Shown piece after piece: positions 44,381 through 53,121 of a stretch of 64,000 nucleotides of DNA. Made by a program: the position numbers and the translations under genes. Origin of the DNA: Leeuwenhoekiella blandensis MED217 (lineage in GTDB: Bacteria; Bacteroidota; Bacteroidia; Flavobacteriales; Flavobacteriaceae). The stretch's first letter is position 1; each line of letters begins with the position of its first letter. Below the pieces are notes generated by a model. The model saw only the letters and a program-made list of their open reading frames with translations, was not told where the DNA came from and did not search any database. The stretch is from NCBI RefSeq assembly GCF_000152985.1, contig NZ_CH672395.1, forward strand, positions 2,672,461-2,736,460, given 5' to 3'.

Positions 44381-45421
44381 CTATTTAATAAATTCTATTT
44401 TTTGTGCTGCAAATTCGTTTTGACTGTCAAAGAATCCTTGCTCATTCATCCAGTCGTCACTATAGATTTTACTCATATAGCTTCGGCCGTGATCAGGAAA
44501 CATAATTACCACTTTAGAATCTTGATCAAACTCCCCTTGTTCTGCCATTTGGATCGTTCCTTGCACTGCTGCGCCACTGGTATACCCCACAAACAGACCT
44601 TCAGTTTTTGCAATCCTACGTGCGGTATGTGCACTATCTTCGTCAGAAACTTTCTCAAAGTAGTCTATCACATCAAAATTGGTAGCTGTTGGGATCAGGT
44701 TTTTACCAAGACCTTCTATACGATATGGGTAAATTTCGTTTTTATCAAATTCCTGAGTCTCGTGGTATTTCTTTAGCACACTTCCGTAAGCGTCTATACC
44801 AAGAATTCTAATATTTGGATTCTTTTCTTTTAAATATTTAGCGGTTCCCGAAATTGTCCCTCCGGTTCCACTGCAGGCAACTAAATGCGTGATCTTACCT
44901 TCGGTTTGTTTCCAAATCTCAGGACCGGAAGATGCATAATGCGCATCTGCATTTAATTGATTAAAGTATTGGTTGATGTAAACTGAACCTTTGGTCTCGC
45001 TGTGTAGACGCTTGGCCACTTGGTAATAAGATCGAGGATCGTCTGCGCTCACATTTGCCGGGCACACATAAACCTTTGCCCCCATTGCGCGTAGCGCGTC
45101 GATTTTATCTTTTGAAGATTTTGAACTAACGGCTAAAATACACTTATAACCTTTAATTATACTCACCATAGCAATACTGAAACCTGTATTACCTGATGTT
45201 GTTTCTATAATGGTATCACCCGGCTTTAAGATCCCTTTGCGCTCTGCGTCTTCGATGATGTAAAGCGCGATTCGATCTTTTGAAGAATTTCCCGGATTGA
45301 ACGCCTCAACCTTTGCAAAATAAGACCCTGGCAGGTCTTTTGTAATTCTGTTAAGTCGTACTAAGGGCGTATTTCCTACCAGCTGAAGGACGTCATTATA
45401 AACGTTAAGGTGTTCTTTCAT
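44381..45421 (-). CDS. Cysteine-synthase-family PLP enzyme (possible cysteate synthase)
   Basis: Fold-type II PLP enzyme of 346 residues. The PLP lysine is Lys48 in NPGNSSKDR; classical CysK has SVKDR there. The substrate loop TTSGNTG and the phosphate-binding GTGGTISG are intact. It carries a C-terminal extension (about 310-346) absent from short CysK proteins, with [15 protein letters not shown] as in cystathionine beta-synthase-like enzymes. Alternatives are cysteine synthase or cystathionine beta-synthase. Position next to the alpha-oxoamine synthase supports cysteate formation from O-phosphoserine and sulfite, but this is inference. The gap to the downstream gene is 109 bp with no clear terminator. 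Confidence 0.85.
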   Translation of the reverse strand: MKEHLNVYNDVLQLVGNTPLVRLNRITKDLPGSYFAKVEAFNPGNSSKDRIALYIIEDAERKGILKPGDTIIETTSGNTGFSIAMVSIIKGYKCILAVSSKSSKDKIDALRAMGAKVYVCPANVSADDPRSYYQVAKRLHSETKGSVYINQYFNQLNADAHYASSGPEIWKQTEGKITHLVACSGTGGTISGTAKYLKEKNPNIRILGIDAYGSVLKKYHETQEFDKNEIYPYRIEGLGKNLIPTATNFDVIDYFEKVSDEDSAHTARRIAKTEGLFVGYTSGAAVQGTIQMAEQGEFDQDSKVVIMFPDHGRSYMSKIYSDDWMNEQGFFDSQNEFAAQKIEFIK

Positions 45422-45506
45422 AGAAGAATTATCGTTTCGAGTACTCGTTTAGTATTTCCTAAAACCGTTATTTAAAACCTTGCAAATTTACGGGAAATAT
45501 TTGGAT

Positions 45507-47663
45507 TTAGTTGGCTTTTCCTGCTAAATCAATTAAAAATGCATAATCTTTAGCAGTCTCTTTTAAAGCTTCAAAACGTCCTGAAGCCCCGCCATGACCT
45601 GCGTCCATATTGGTTTCAAAATAAATTTTTGTGGCTGCTGTATTCTTATCTCTCAGACGTGCAACCCACTTCGCAGGCTCCCAATACTGTACTTGGCTGT
45701 CGTGATACCCCGTAGTAACCAAGATATTGGGGTAATTTTGCACCGTTACCTGATCATAAGGCGAGTAAGATTTCATATACGCATAGTATTCCTTATCATT
45801 AGGATTTCCCCATTCATCATACTCTGAAGTTGTAAGTGGGATCGAGTCATCAAGCATAGTAGTAACCACATCTACAAAAGGTACTGCTGCGATCACACCG
45901 TTATACAACTGCGGAGCCATATTCAAGATTGCGCCCATAAGTAAACCACCAGCAGAACCACCATAAGCATAAAGGTTTTTCTCACTGGTATAGCCTTCTG
46001 AGATCAAATGTTTTGAGCAGGCGATAAAATCGGTAAACGTGTTACGCTTTTTAAGCAATTTCCCGTCTTCGTACCAATTTCTTCCTAGATACTCACTGCC
46101 GCGAATATGGGCTATGGCAAACACAAACCCATTATCAAGCAAACTCAATCGAGAAGTGGAAAATGAAGGATCTGTGGTGATCCCGTAACTTCCATAGGCA
46201 TATTGTAGTAACGGATTACTTCCATCTAGTTCTATTCCTTTTCTATAAACTAAAGAAATAGGCACCTTTACACCATCTTCGGCGGTGGCCCAAATGCGTT
46301 TAGACTCGTAATTGGCTTTATCAAATTTTCCTCCTAAAACTTCAACTTCTTTAAGCACTTCCTTTTCCTTAGTGATCATATTGAAAGAAACTACAGAGGG
46401 CGGCGTATCAAGTGAGTTAAACGCATAGCGTAAATACTGCGTATCAAAGTCGGGATTTATACCACTGTAAGCAGTATAAGTCTCACTATCAAATGGAAGA
46501 TAATAATCTGCCGTACCATCCCAGCGCTTGATATTGATTTTGTTCAAACCGTCATTGCGTTCTTCGATAACCAGAAAATCTTCAAAAATCTCTACGTCTT
46601 CTATAAGCGTATCGTCGCGATGCGGAATCACATCAACCCAATTATCTGCTGAAGTTTGACTAACCGGAGTTTTCATCAGCTTAAAGTTGGTCGCATCATC
46701 TTTATTGGTAACCAAGTAAAAATGCCCCTTAAAATGCGAAACACTATACTCCAAACCTCTTGTTCGTTCTTGCAGCACCTTAAACCCAAAATCAGGTCCT
46801 TTTGCTTCGGTAAAACGGTATTCTGTGGTTAACGTACTTGAAGCACCTATAAAAATATACTCCTTCGACTTTGATTTAAAAACGCCCACGTCAAAGGTTT
46901 CATCTTCTTCTTCAAAAACCAAAACATCCTCTGAAGGATCAGTCCCTAAAACGTGTTTGAATATCTGACTACTACGCAACGTTTGAGGATCTTTCCGCGT
47001 ATAAAAAATAGTCTTATTATCTCCTGCCCAAATCGCTCTGCCGGTTGTATTTTCAATTCGAGTATCGTAAAGCTCGCCGGTTACTAAATTCTTGAACTGT
47101 AACACATACTGTCTTCGGCTTACGGTATCAATACCAAAAACAGCGATCTCGTTATTTTCAGAAACAGAATAACCTGCTTGCTTGAAATAGCTATGGCCTT
47201 CAGCCATTTCATTATTATCAAACATCACCTCTTCTGGGGCAGTCATCGTTTCTTTTTTTCGGCAATACAGCGGGTAGTTCTTACCGGTTTCAAAGCGTGT
47301 GTAATACCAATAACCGTTGTATTTATAAGGTACGCTGGCGTCATCTTCTTTAATGCGCGCTTTCATCTCTTCAAATAGCTTTTGCTGTAACGGTTTTGTA
47401 TGCGCAGTCATTTGCTCGTAATAGGCATTTTCTGCTTCGAGATAAGCGATAACATCAGGATGGTCCCGTTCATTCATCCAGTAATATTCGTCAATACGAA
47501 TATCACCATGCTTTTCTAATTCGTGAGGTATTTGCTTGGCATCCGGTGGTAAAACCGACGCGTTTAGGGCTTCTAATTGATTCTTCATACAGAACGCAAA
47601 AATAGCAGTAATCGCTACAATCAACGAGATTTTTTTAAATTTCTTAAGCTCGATTATGCACAC
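45507..47663 (-). CDS. ptrB: Oligopeptidase B-like S9 serine peptidase
   Basis: Prolyl-oligopeptidase-family enzyme of 718 residues cleaving short peptides, probably after basic residues. An N-terminal beta-propeller (about 90-440) precedes the hydrolase domain. The catalytic triad is Ser570 (GGSAGG), Asp655 (YHDSQV) and His690 (DAGHGG). The N-terminus from the GTG start reads as a signal peptide with a lipobox-like FAFC at about 25, so it is probably exported, unlike the enterobacterial enzyme. The start is a GTG one base from the divergent ybaB promoter element; a shorter start would lose the signal sequence. Confidence 0.9.
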   Translation of the reverse strand: MCIIELKKFKKISLIVAITAIFAFCMKNQLEALNASVLPPDAKQIPHELEKHGDIRIDEYYWMNERDHPDVIAYLEAENAYYEQMTAHTKPLQQKLFEEMKARIKEDDASVPYKYNGYWYYTRFETGKNYPLYCRKKETMTAPEEVMFDNNEMAEGHSYFKQAGYSVSENNEIAVFGIDTVSRRQYVLQFKNLVTGELYDTRIENTTGRAIWAGDNKTIFYTRKDPQTLRSSQIFKHVLGTDPSEDVLVFEEEDETFDVGVFKSKSKEYIFIGASSTLTTEYRFTEAKGPDFGFKVLQERTRGLEYSVSHFKGHFYLVTNKDDATNFKLMKTPVSQTSADNWVDVIPHRDDTLIEDVEIFEDFLVIEERNDGLNKINIKRWDGTADYYLPFDSETYTAYSGINPDFDTQYLRYAFNSLDTPPSVVSFNMITKEKEVLKEVEVLGGKFDKANYESKRIWATAEDGVKVPISLVYRKGIELDGSNPLLQYAYGSYGITTDPSFSTSRLSLLDNGFVFAIAHIRGSEYLGRNWYEDGKLLKKRNTFTDFIACSKHLISEGYTSEKNLYAYGGSAGGLLMGAILNMAPQLYNGVIAAVPFVDVVTTMLDDSIPLTTSEYDEWGNPNDKEYYAYMKSYSPYDQVTVQNYPNILVTTGYHDSQVQYWEPAKWVARLRDKNTAATKIYFETNMDAGHGGASGRFEALKETAKDYAFLIDLAGKAN

Positions 47664-47671
47664 TAAATTTG
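47664..47671 (+). promoter_or_regulatory. Probable -7 element for the YbaB gene
   Basis: TAAATTTG matches TAnnTTTG, 30 bases before the ATG at 47702. It directly abuts the GTG start of the divergent S9 peptidase gene. The -33 box is not clear. Confidence 0.4.
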
Positions 47672-47701
47672 CAAAACAACTATTAATTAAAAATTGAAAC
47701 T

Positions 47702-48025
47702 ATGTTTGGAGATATGATGGGAATGATGGGCAAGATCAAAGAGGCCCAGCAAAAAGCCGAAGACACAAAAAAACGTTTAGAAAGTGTTTATATAGATGAA
47801 AAAAGCAGCGATGGACTTATAGAAGTTAGCGTGAGCGTTGCAGGACAAGTCAAGAAAGTAGACTTTAAAGATGAGCTTCTTGAAGACAAAGAGCAACTGG
47901 AAGATTATCTTATTCTAACGTTGAACAAAGCGCTTTCAAGAGCTAAAGCAACCTACGACCAAGAGCTTGCTGCGGTGGCAAAAGAAGGAATGCCAGACAT
48001 TCCCGGGCTTGATATGTTTAAATAA
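47702..48025 (+). CDS. YbaB/EbfC nucleoid-associated protein
   Basis: DNA-binding dimer of 107 residues. It starts with FGDMMGMMGKIKEAQQKAE, followed by the beta-sheet core (VSVSVAGQVKKVDF) and a C-terminal helix, all typical of the family. In many bacteria it sits beside recR or dnaX, but here recR is at 19687. It is followed after 13 bases by a small membrane protein. Confidence 0.93.
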   Translation: MFGDMMGMMGKIKEAQQKAEDTKKRLESVYIDEKSSDGLIEVSVSVAGQVKKVDFKDELLEDKEQLEDYLILTLNKALSRAKATYDQELAAVAKEGMPDIPGLDMFK

Positions 48026-48038
48026 GTAAAGCTTTAGT

Positions 48039-48344
48039 TTGTTACAAACTCTTGTACATTACAGCTTACATTTTATTATACCCGGGTTAATTGCCCGGGT
48101 ATTTTTTCCTGAGTATTGGGTGAAAGCCTGGTTAATTATGATCGCCACTATGTTTGTTGACTTGGATCATTTGCTGGCCAGTCCTATATTTGATCCCGAT
48201 AGGTGCAGTATCAATTTTCATCCGCTTCACTCCTATTGGGCCATCGCCGGCTATTGTATCTTGTTTTTTATTCCAAAATGCAGAGTAATCGCCATCGGAC
48301 TTTTATTTCATATGCTTACCGATTTTCAAGACTGTCTTTGGTAA
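48039..48344 (+). CDS. DUF6122-like small membrane protein (TTG start)
   Basis: Hydrophobic protein of 101 residues with about three membrane helices. Conserved-looking polar positions lie between them: DLDHLLASP near 42-50, DRCSINFHPLHS near 54-65 and HMLTDFQDCLW at the end. This His/Asp pattern resembles membrane-bound metal-dependent hydrolases of the YdjM type and the family listed as DUF6122. The start is TTG. It probably belongs to an operon with ybaB and the VOC gene. Function is unknown. Confidence 0.75.
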   Translation: MLQTLVHYSLHFIIPGLIARVFFPEYWVKAWLIMIATMFVDLDHLLASPIFDPDRCSINFHPLHSYWAIAGYCILFFIPKCRVIAIGLLFHMLTDFQDCLW

Positions 48345-48353
48345 TTTTATTTT

Positions 48354-48737
48354 ATGCTTCAAAACATTCACCACATTGCAATCATCTGCTCAGACTATTC
48401 TACATCTAAAACTTTTTATACTGAAGTTTTAGGCCTAGAGATCATTAAAGAAACCTTTCGCGAGGAACGAAAATCATACAAGCTTGATCTGGCTTTAAAC
48501 GGCAACTATATTATTGAATTATTTTCGTTTCCTAATGCACCGCAACGGATTTCACGCCCTGAAGCGCAAGGCTTGCGGCATCTGGCATTCTCGGTAAACA
48601 ACATTGAATCAGCCATTGAAGAACTCCATGCAAAAGGCGTTACTACAGAAGCCATTCGCGTTGATGAAATTACCGGAAAACGCTTTACCTTTTTTGAAGA
48701 TCCAGACCAGTTACCACTGGAACTATATGAAATTTGA
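48354..48737 (+). CDS. VOC-family glyoxalase-like metalloenzyme
   Basis: Protein of 127 residues with the paired beta-alpha-beta-beta-beta fold. Metal ligands of the glyoxalase type are visible at His7 (IHHIAI), Glu55 (YIIELFS), His76 (LRHLAFS) and Glu123 (LPLELYE). It is closest in style to the YaeR/GloA2 group. It could act as a lactoylglutathione-lyase-like or other small-molecule lyase or isomerase. It starts nine bases after the DUF6122-like gene. Confidence 0.88.
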   Translation: MLQNIHHIAIICSDYSTSKTFYTEVLGLEIIKETFREERKSYKLDLALNGNYIIELFSFPNAPQRISRPEAQGLRHLAFSVNNIESAIEELHAKGVTTEAIRVDEITGKRFTFFEDPDQLPLELYEI

Positions 48738-48743
48738 TCCCGC

Positions 48744-49775
48744 TTAAACCGGTACTTCTATAGCATCAAAAACTTCGCTTACCAGTTTATAAGACTTTAA
48801 ACGCGCCTCCTGATCATAAATATTGGCGATGACAATAATTTCATTCACCTGTGTCTCTTCAACAAAGGCTTTTAATCCTTCAGCAATAGTTTCTTTAGAA
48901 CCTATAAAACTGTAATACATCATTTTTTCGATCTGCATACGTTCCATAGTGCTCCATTCTCCGTCCATACTTTGCACCGGTGGTGGCAATGGTTTTCTTG
49001 TATTACGGATCACACCCAACATAAATTTCTTTGCGCTGGTTGCAAGGTATTCTGCCTCCTCATCTGTATCTGCAGCGATGATATTGAGACAAGCCATAGT
49101 ATAGGGTTTATCTAACTGGGCAGAAGGTTGAAAGTTTTGATGATATAAACGTAATGCATCGTGCAAATGAGTGGGTGCAAAATGACTTGCAAAGGCGTAG
49201 GGTAACCCCTTTTTACCGGCAAGCTGAGCGCTAAAAGTACTCGAACCCAATAAATACAACGGAATATCAAGCCCTTCTCCCGGTGTTGCTCGTACGGCTT
49301 CGGTACTGTTTTCTTCTGAAAGATACATTTGCAACTCATTGATATTATTAGGAAAATCTTGCACCGTTTCCTGTTGATATCTTCGCAATGCCATCGCTGT
49401 ACGTTGATCGGTTCCCGGCGCTCGGCCTAAACCAAGATCAATACGATTAGGGTGAATTGTGGCCAACGTCCCAAATTGCTCTGCTACAACTAATGGAGCA
49501 TGATTGGGAAGCATTACTCCGCCAGAACCCACACGAATACGTTCTGTTCCCTGCGCCACATGACTGATAAGAATTACCGGGGATGCACTGGCTAAACTTT
49601 CCATATTGTGATGCTCAGAAATCCAAAACCTGTGGTAACCAAACTGCTCTGCATGCTGTGCTAAATCTAAACTGCGTGCAATAGCTTCTTTTGCAGTGAT
49701 GCCTTCTACAATAGGCACGAGATCTAAAACTGAATATTTTATAGAGGACAACGTAGTATTCTTTGTATTTTTCAT
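48744..49775 (-). CDS. Luciferase-like (LLM class) flavin oxidoreductase
   Basis: Reduced-flavin-dependent monooxygenase-type TIM barrel of 343 residues. It has the YSVLDLVPI start, [27 protein letters not shown] and [11 protein letters not shown] motifs of the YhbW-like group (single-domain bacterial luciferase family, MsnO8-type). The substrate is unknown. It converges with the VOC gene, whose stop is six bases away. No partner flavin reductase gene is adjacent. Confidence 0.9.
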   Translation of the reverse strand: MKNTKNTTLSSIKYSVLDLVPIVEGITAKEAIARSLDLAQHAEQFGYHRFWISEHHNMESLASASPVILISHVAQGTERIRVGSGGVMLPNHAPLVVAEQFGTLATIHPNRIDLGLGRAPGTDQRTAMALRRYQQETVQDFPNNINELQMYLSEENSTEAVRATPGEGLDIPLYLLGSSTFSAQLAGKKGLPYAFASHFAPTHLHDALRLYHQNFQPSAQLDKPYTMACLNIIAADTDEEAEYLATSAKKFMLGVIRNTRKPLPPPVQSMDGEWSTMERMQIEKMMYYSFIGSKETIAEGLKAFVEETQVNEIIVIANIYDQEARLKSYKLVSEVFDAIEVPV

Positions 49776-49861
49776 AAAAATTTAGTCTCTACATAAGAAG
49801 CATCCTTACGTAGAAATCTTCCTGATTTTGTACGCTGACTGTCTTTATAAATAACTACACC

Positions 49862-50302
49862 ATGAGAAAAATTTTCTATCTCGCTCTAGCCTTCACACTA
49901 CTAATAAGTTGTAAACAAAATACTTCAAAAACACCTGCTTCAAACTTTCCGATTAGTGTAGGTTGCTATGGGTATTCTGATGAAAATTCAAACATCACCT
50001 TTCAAGTCACCCGTGTAGATCCTATGGTACAAGGAACACTTATTTATAATTACGCAGAAAAAGACCGAAATTCTGGTAGTTTTAGTGGCTCAATAGATCA
50101 AAATATTATTCTTGGTACCTACACCTTTATTTCTGAAGGAATTGAAAGTACACGTCAAGTTGCTTTTAAGATTGACGGCGACCAACTTATTGAAGGGTTC
50201 GGCGAGGTTACTTCGTCTGGGAAAATGATGGCTTTTAAAAATGCTTCAGACCTAAATTATAACGGCGACATCACACTTACTAAAAATCAATGTGCAAATT
50301 GA
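49862..50302 (+). CDS. Hypothetical lipoprotein
   Basis: Small lipoprotein of 146 residues with a lipobox at Cys17 (LLISC) followed by KQN. The body is beta-rich: VGCYGYSDENSNITFQV, then QGTLIYNYAEKDRNSG. It resembles small lipocalin-like or barrel domains of Bacteroidota that have no assigned role. It is a single gene with its own upstream gap. Confidence 0.65.
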   Translation: MRKIFYLALAFTLLISCKQNTSKTPASNFPISVGCYGYSDENSNITFQVTRVDPMVQGTLIYNYAEKDRNSGSFSGSIDQNIILGTYTFISEGIESTRQVAFKIDGDQLIEGFGEVTSSGKMMAFKNASDLNYNGDITLTKNQCAN

Positions 50303-50468
50303 TGCTATTTTTATACAAGTCTGAAACCACTAAGTGTATTTAGCCAATCGCGCGCAGCTATTGCTATTGCTGAATCGATTTAGTGTGAAACATACATTTA
50401 AAAATTCTATACACTGGATTTACAGCATTTTGGGTAATTTTATTTAAAATAATCACCTCAGCTTATCT

Positions 50469-51500
50469 ATGAAGAAAAAAAGACCTTCTCTTAAGGACAT
50501 TGCAGAAGTTTTAAACGTCTCTACAACTACTGTTTCGTTTGTTTTAAACGGAAAAGGAGAAGAAAAAAAAATATCAAAAGAACTTATTGCTAAGGTAGAA
50601 GCTTACCTTAAAGAGATCAATTACAAACCTAATCTTGTTGCCCGAAGCCTACGTACAGGAAGTACACGAGTTTTGGTTTTTATGGTTGAAGATATAAGCA
50701 ACCATTTCTTTTCAAAGGTAGGACGACTCATTGAAGACATTTCTTATAAAAATGATTACCGTGTACTTTTTTGCAGTACCGAAAACGATTTAAAACGCAC
50801 TCAAGATCTCATTCATCTTTTTCACGAGCGCCAAGTTGATGGTTTTATTATAGTTCCTCCATTAGGTATTGAAGATGATATTAAACACCTGATGGAGCAC
50901 GAAACTCCGGTTATACTTTTTGACCGAAAAATACCTTCGCTAAAAACAGATTATGTAGTCATCAATAACTTTGAAGGAGCAAAAACATCAACCAAACATC
51001 TCATTGATTCCGGATATAAAAATATCGCCTACATTACCGTAGATCTCGATCAAGGTCAAATGCAAGATCGGGAAGCGGGTTATCGCGCTGCAATTGAAGA
51101 AGCCGGTTTAAATGAAATCACGCTCAAATTACCGTTTAATACCACGGCAGTTACTGAATCTCGAGAAAAGCTTAAAAATTTTATCAAAGAACATAGCAAC
51201 ATAGACGCGATTTTCTTTGCCACAAACTACCTATCGCAAAGCGGCCTAAAAGGCATTCATCAAATAGACCCTAATCTCATCAATAAACTGGGTATCATCA
51301 GCTTTGACGATAGCGGATTTTTTGAAATGTATTCTCCTACCATCAGTGCCTTTGCACAGCCTATTGAAGAAATGGCTGAACAACTTATGCGCATCATGCT
51401 TAAGAAGCTAAAAGAAAAAGATACAAAACCAGAGTATCTAACCTTAAAAGGAACACTGGTAGCCCGGGAGTCTTCACAACCTAAGACAACCAAGCTTTAA
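50469..51500 (+). CDS. LacI-family transcriptional regulator
   Basis: Regulator of 343 residues with an N-terminal LacI helix-turn-helix (SLKDIAEVLNVSTTTVSF, hinge helix NYKPNLVARSL). A periplasmic-binding-protein-like sensor domain spans about 65-335 (VLVFMVEDISNHFF, DGFIIVPPL, LGIISFDDSGF). It binds a sugar or sugar acid and a palindromic operator. It is co-directional with the GH28 gene downstream and separated from it by a terminator, so it has its own transcript and probably controls that gene. Confidence 0.94.
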   Translation: MKKKRPSLKDIAEVLNVSTTTVSFVLNGKGEEKKISKELIAKVEAYLKEINYKPNLVARSLRTGSTRVLVFMVEDISNHFFSKVGRLIEDISYKNDYRVLFCSTENDLKRTQDLIHLFHERQVDGFIIVPPLGIEDDIKHLMEHETPVILFDRKIPSLKTDYVVINNFEGAKTSTKHLIDSGYKNIAYITVDLDQGQMQDREAGYRAAIEEAGLNEITLKLPFNTTAVTESREKLKNFIKEHSNIDAIFFATNYLSQSGLKGIHQIDPNLINKLGIISFDDSGFFEMYSPTISAFAQPIEEMAEQLMRIMLKKLKEKDTKPEYLTLKGTLVARESSQPKTTKL

Positions 51501-51518
51501 CTTTAATGTTTGCCTCAA

Positions 51519-51566
51519 AAAGTGCGTCGTTACTCCATAATAGGAGAACGGCGCTTCTTTTTTAAT
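51519..51566 (+). terminator. Terminator after the LacI gene
   Basis: An imperfect GC-rich hairpin (left arm about 51519-51535, right arm 51542-51556, one bulged A and one bulged T) is followed by TTCTTTTTT. Confidence 0.65.
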
Positions 51567-51662
51567 TCAGTTACATTTAGTAAACTACATCAAAATAAGC
51601 CTCGTAGCAGTATCGCTTTGACTTTACAATACATTGAACGTTGCAGGACACCGCAGGATTAC

Positions 51663-51674
51663 TATATCGATATA
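51663..51674. promoter_or_regulatory. CG-centred palindrome, candidate LacI operator
   Basis: A perfect 12-bp palindrome (TATATCGATATA) with the central CG expected of LacI-family operators, 38 bases before the favoured GH28 start. The A/T-rich arms make a chance match possible. Confidence 0.4.
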
Positions 51675-51714
51675 TATGAATACTTTTAAATGCTATCGAA
51701 TTGTAAAAAATATG

Positions 51715-53040
51715 ATGAAATCACTCCAGAGTTACACGCTAAATACTTTATTAATTTTAACACTAGTGCTGCCTTTCGGTGCTTTTGCTCAGGATAAATT
51801 TCCTGACGGAAGTATTATTCCAGAATGGTTTCACGACACCACGCCTACCGATATTGCTACCTTAGGTAAACAGTATACACTTACCGATTATGGTGTAATC
51901 AAAGACAGCACGCTTATTCAAACTGAAAAAATCCAGGCAGTTATTGACACTGCTTACGCGCAAGGTGGAGGCGTTATCATTGTGCCCGAAGGTACTTTTT
52001 TAAGCGGTGCTCTTTTCTTTAAACAGGGCACACACTTATATCTTGAAGAAAATGGAGTTCTAAAAGGAAGTGACGATATCAGCGATTTCCCTGTTGTGGT
52101 GACCCGTATTGAAGGGGAAACCGGCAAGTATTTTCCCGCTCTTGTAAATGCCGACGGTATTGACGGCTTTACCATTTCAGGAAAAGGAACCTTAGATGGA
52201 AACGGTCTGCGTTACTGGAAAGCTTTCTGGCTAAGACGGGAGTGGAATCCTGATTGTACTAATAAAGATGAAATGCGCCCGCGTCTGGTTTACATTTCTC
52301 ATTGTAAAAACGTTCAAATTTCTGATATCAAACTGAAAAACTCTCCTTTCTGGACAACGCATTATTACAAAAGTGAATACATCAAACTTTTAAACCTGCA
52401 TATCACTTCTCCCAAAGAACCTGTAAAAGCACCAAGTACCGATGCAGTAGATATTGATGCCTGCCAAAATATGTTGATCAAAAATTGTTACATGGCCGTT
52501 AATGACGATGCAGTGGCTTTAAAAGGCGGGAAAGGTCCGCACGCTGACGAAGATCCAGACAATGGTGAAAACCGAAATATCATCATCGAAGATAACACCT
52601 ATGGTTTTTGCCACAGTGCATTGACTTGCGGAAGTGAATCTATTCACAATTATAACATCATTTTCCGTAGAAGTACTGTAGATACTGCACATCGTATTTT
52701 TTGGCTTAAAATGCGTCCTGACACTCCCCAGCACTATGAATACATAACTATTGAGGACATAAAAGGAAGCGTAAGAAGTATGATCTTAATTAAACCTTGG
52801 ACGCAATTTTTCAACCTCAAAGGGGAAAAAGATATGATCACTTCTCAAGCCAATAATATCACCATGAGAAACATCAAGCTCGATTGTGAAATGGGCTTTA
52901 ATATTGAAACCTCAGATCAATATGAGCTTTCTAATTTTTCGTTTGAAAACATCAAGTTAAAAACCTCAAATGCTATGCTTGACAACACTGAAAATATTGC
53001 AAACCTGAAGCTGGATAATGTTGATGTTAAGACCAAATAA
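51715..53040 (+). CDS. GH28-family glycoside hydrolase (polygalacturonase-like)
   Basis: Secreted right-handed beta-helix enzyme, 441 residues from the ATG at 51715. The frame is open upstream to a TTG at 51634, but only the Met pair at 51712/51715 places the signal peptide (QSYTLNTLLILTL to AFAQ) at the N-terminus. GH28 site residues are recognisable: STDAVDID near 241-248, the NDDAVALKGG aspartate pair near 264-265, CHSALTCGSE for the GHG loop and HRIFWLKMR for the RIK motif. It probably cleaves galacturonan or related pectic oligomers in the periplasm. No other pectin gene is in the window. Confidence 0.88.
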   Translation: MKSLQSYTLNTLLILTLVLPFGAFAQDKFPDGSIIPEWFHDTTPTDIATLGKQYTLTDYGVIKDSTLIQTEKIQAVIDTAYAQGGGVIIVPEGTFLSGALFFKQGTHLYLEENGVLKGSDDISDFPVVVTRIEGETGKYFPALVNADGIDGFTISGKGTLDGNGLRYWKAFWLRREWNPDCTNKDEMRPRLVYISHCKNVQISDIKLKNSPFWTTHYYKSEYIKLLNLHITSPKEPVKAPSTDAVDIDACQNMLIKNCYMAVNDDAVALKGGKGPHADEDPDNGENRNIIIEDNTYGFCHSALTCGSESIHNYNIIFRRSTVDTAHRIFWLKMRPDTPQHYEYITIEDIKGSVRSMILIKPWTQFFNLKGEKDMITSQANNITMRNIKLDCEMGFNIETSDQYELSNFSFENIKLKTSNAMLDNTENIANLKLDNVDVKTK

Positions 53041-53063
53041 GATCAAAGTATTGACTTAAAAAT

Positions 53064-53097
53064 AAAAAAACCTCACGCCTTTGGCGTGAGGTTTTTT
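53064..53097. terminator. Bidirectional terminator
   Basis: A GC-rich 9-bp perfect stem (53071-53079 with 53083-53091) is extended by A/T pairs to about 15 bp, with a 3-base loop. A and T runs flank it on both sides, between convergent GH28 and kbl. Confidence 0.88.
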
Positions 53098-53121
53098 ATT
53101 TCAATAGTGTGTTGTTGTATC

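Noticed and set aside
44357-44776. Open frame of 139 codons on the plus strand opposite the cysteine-synthase-like gene
   Set aside because: Cys/His/Phe-rich composition typical of antisense reading; the minus-strand gene is complete.
50303-50468. Loose inverted repeat (CACTAA and TTTAGTG) in the gap before the LacI gene
   Set aside because: Only six matching bases and a long spacer; it gives no supported structure.
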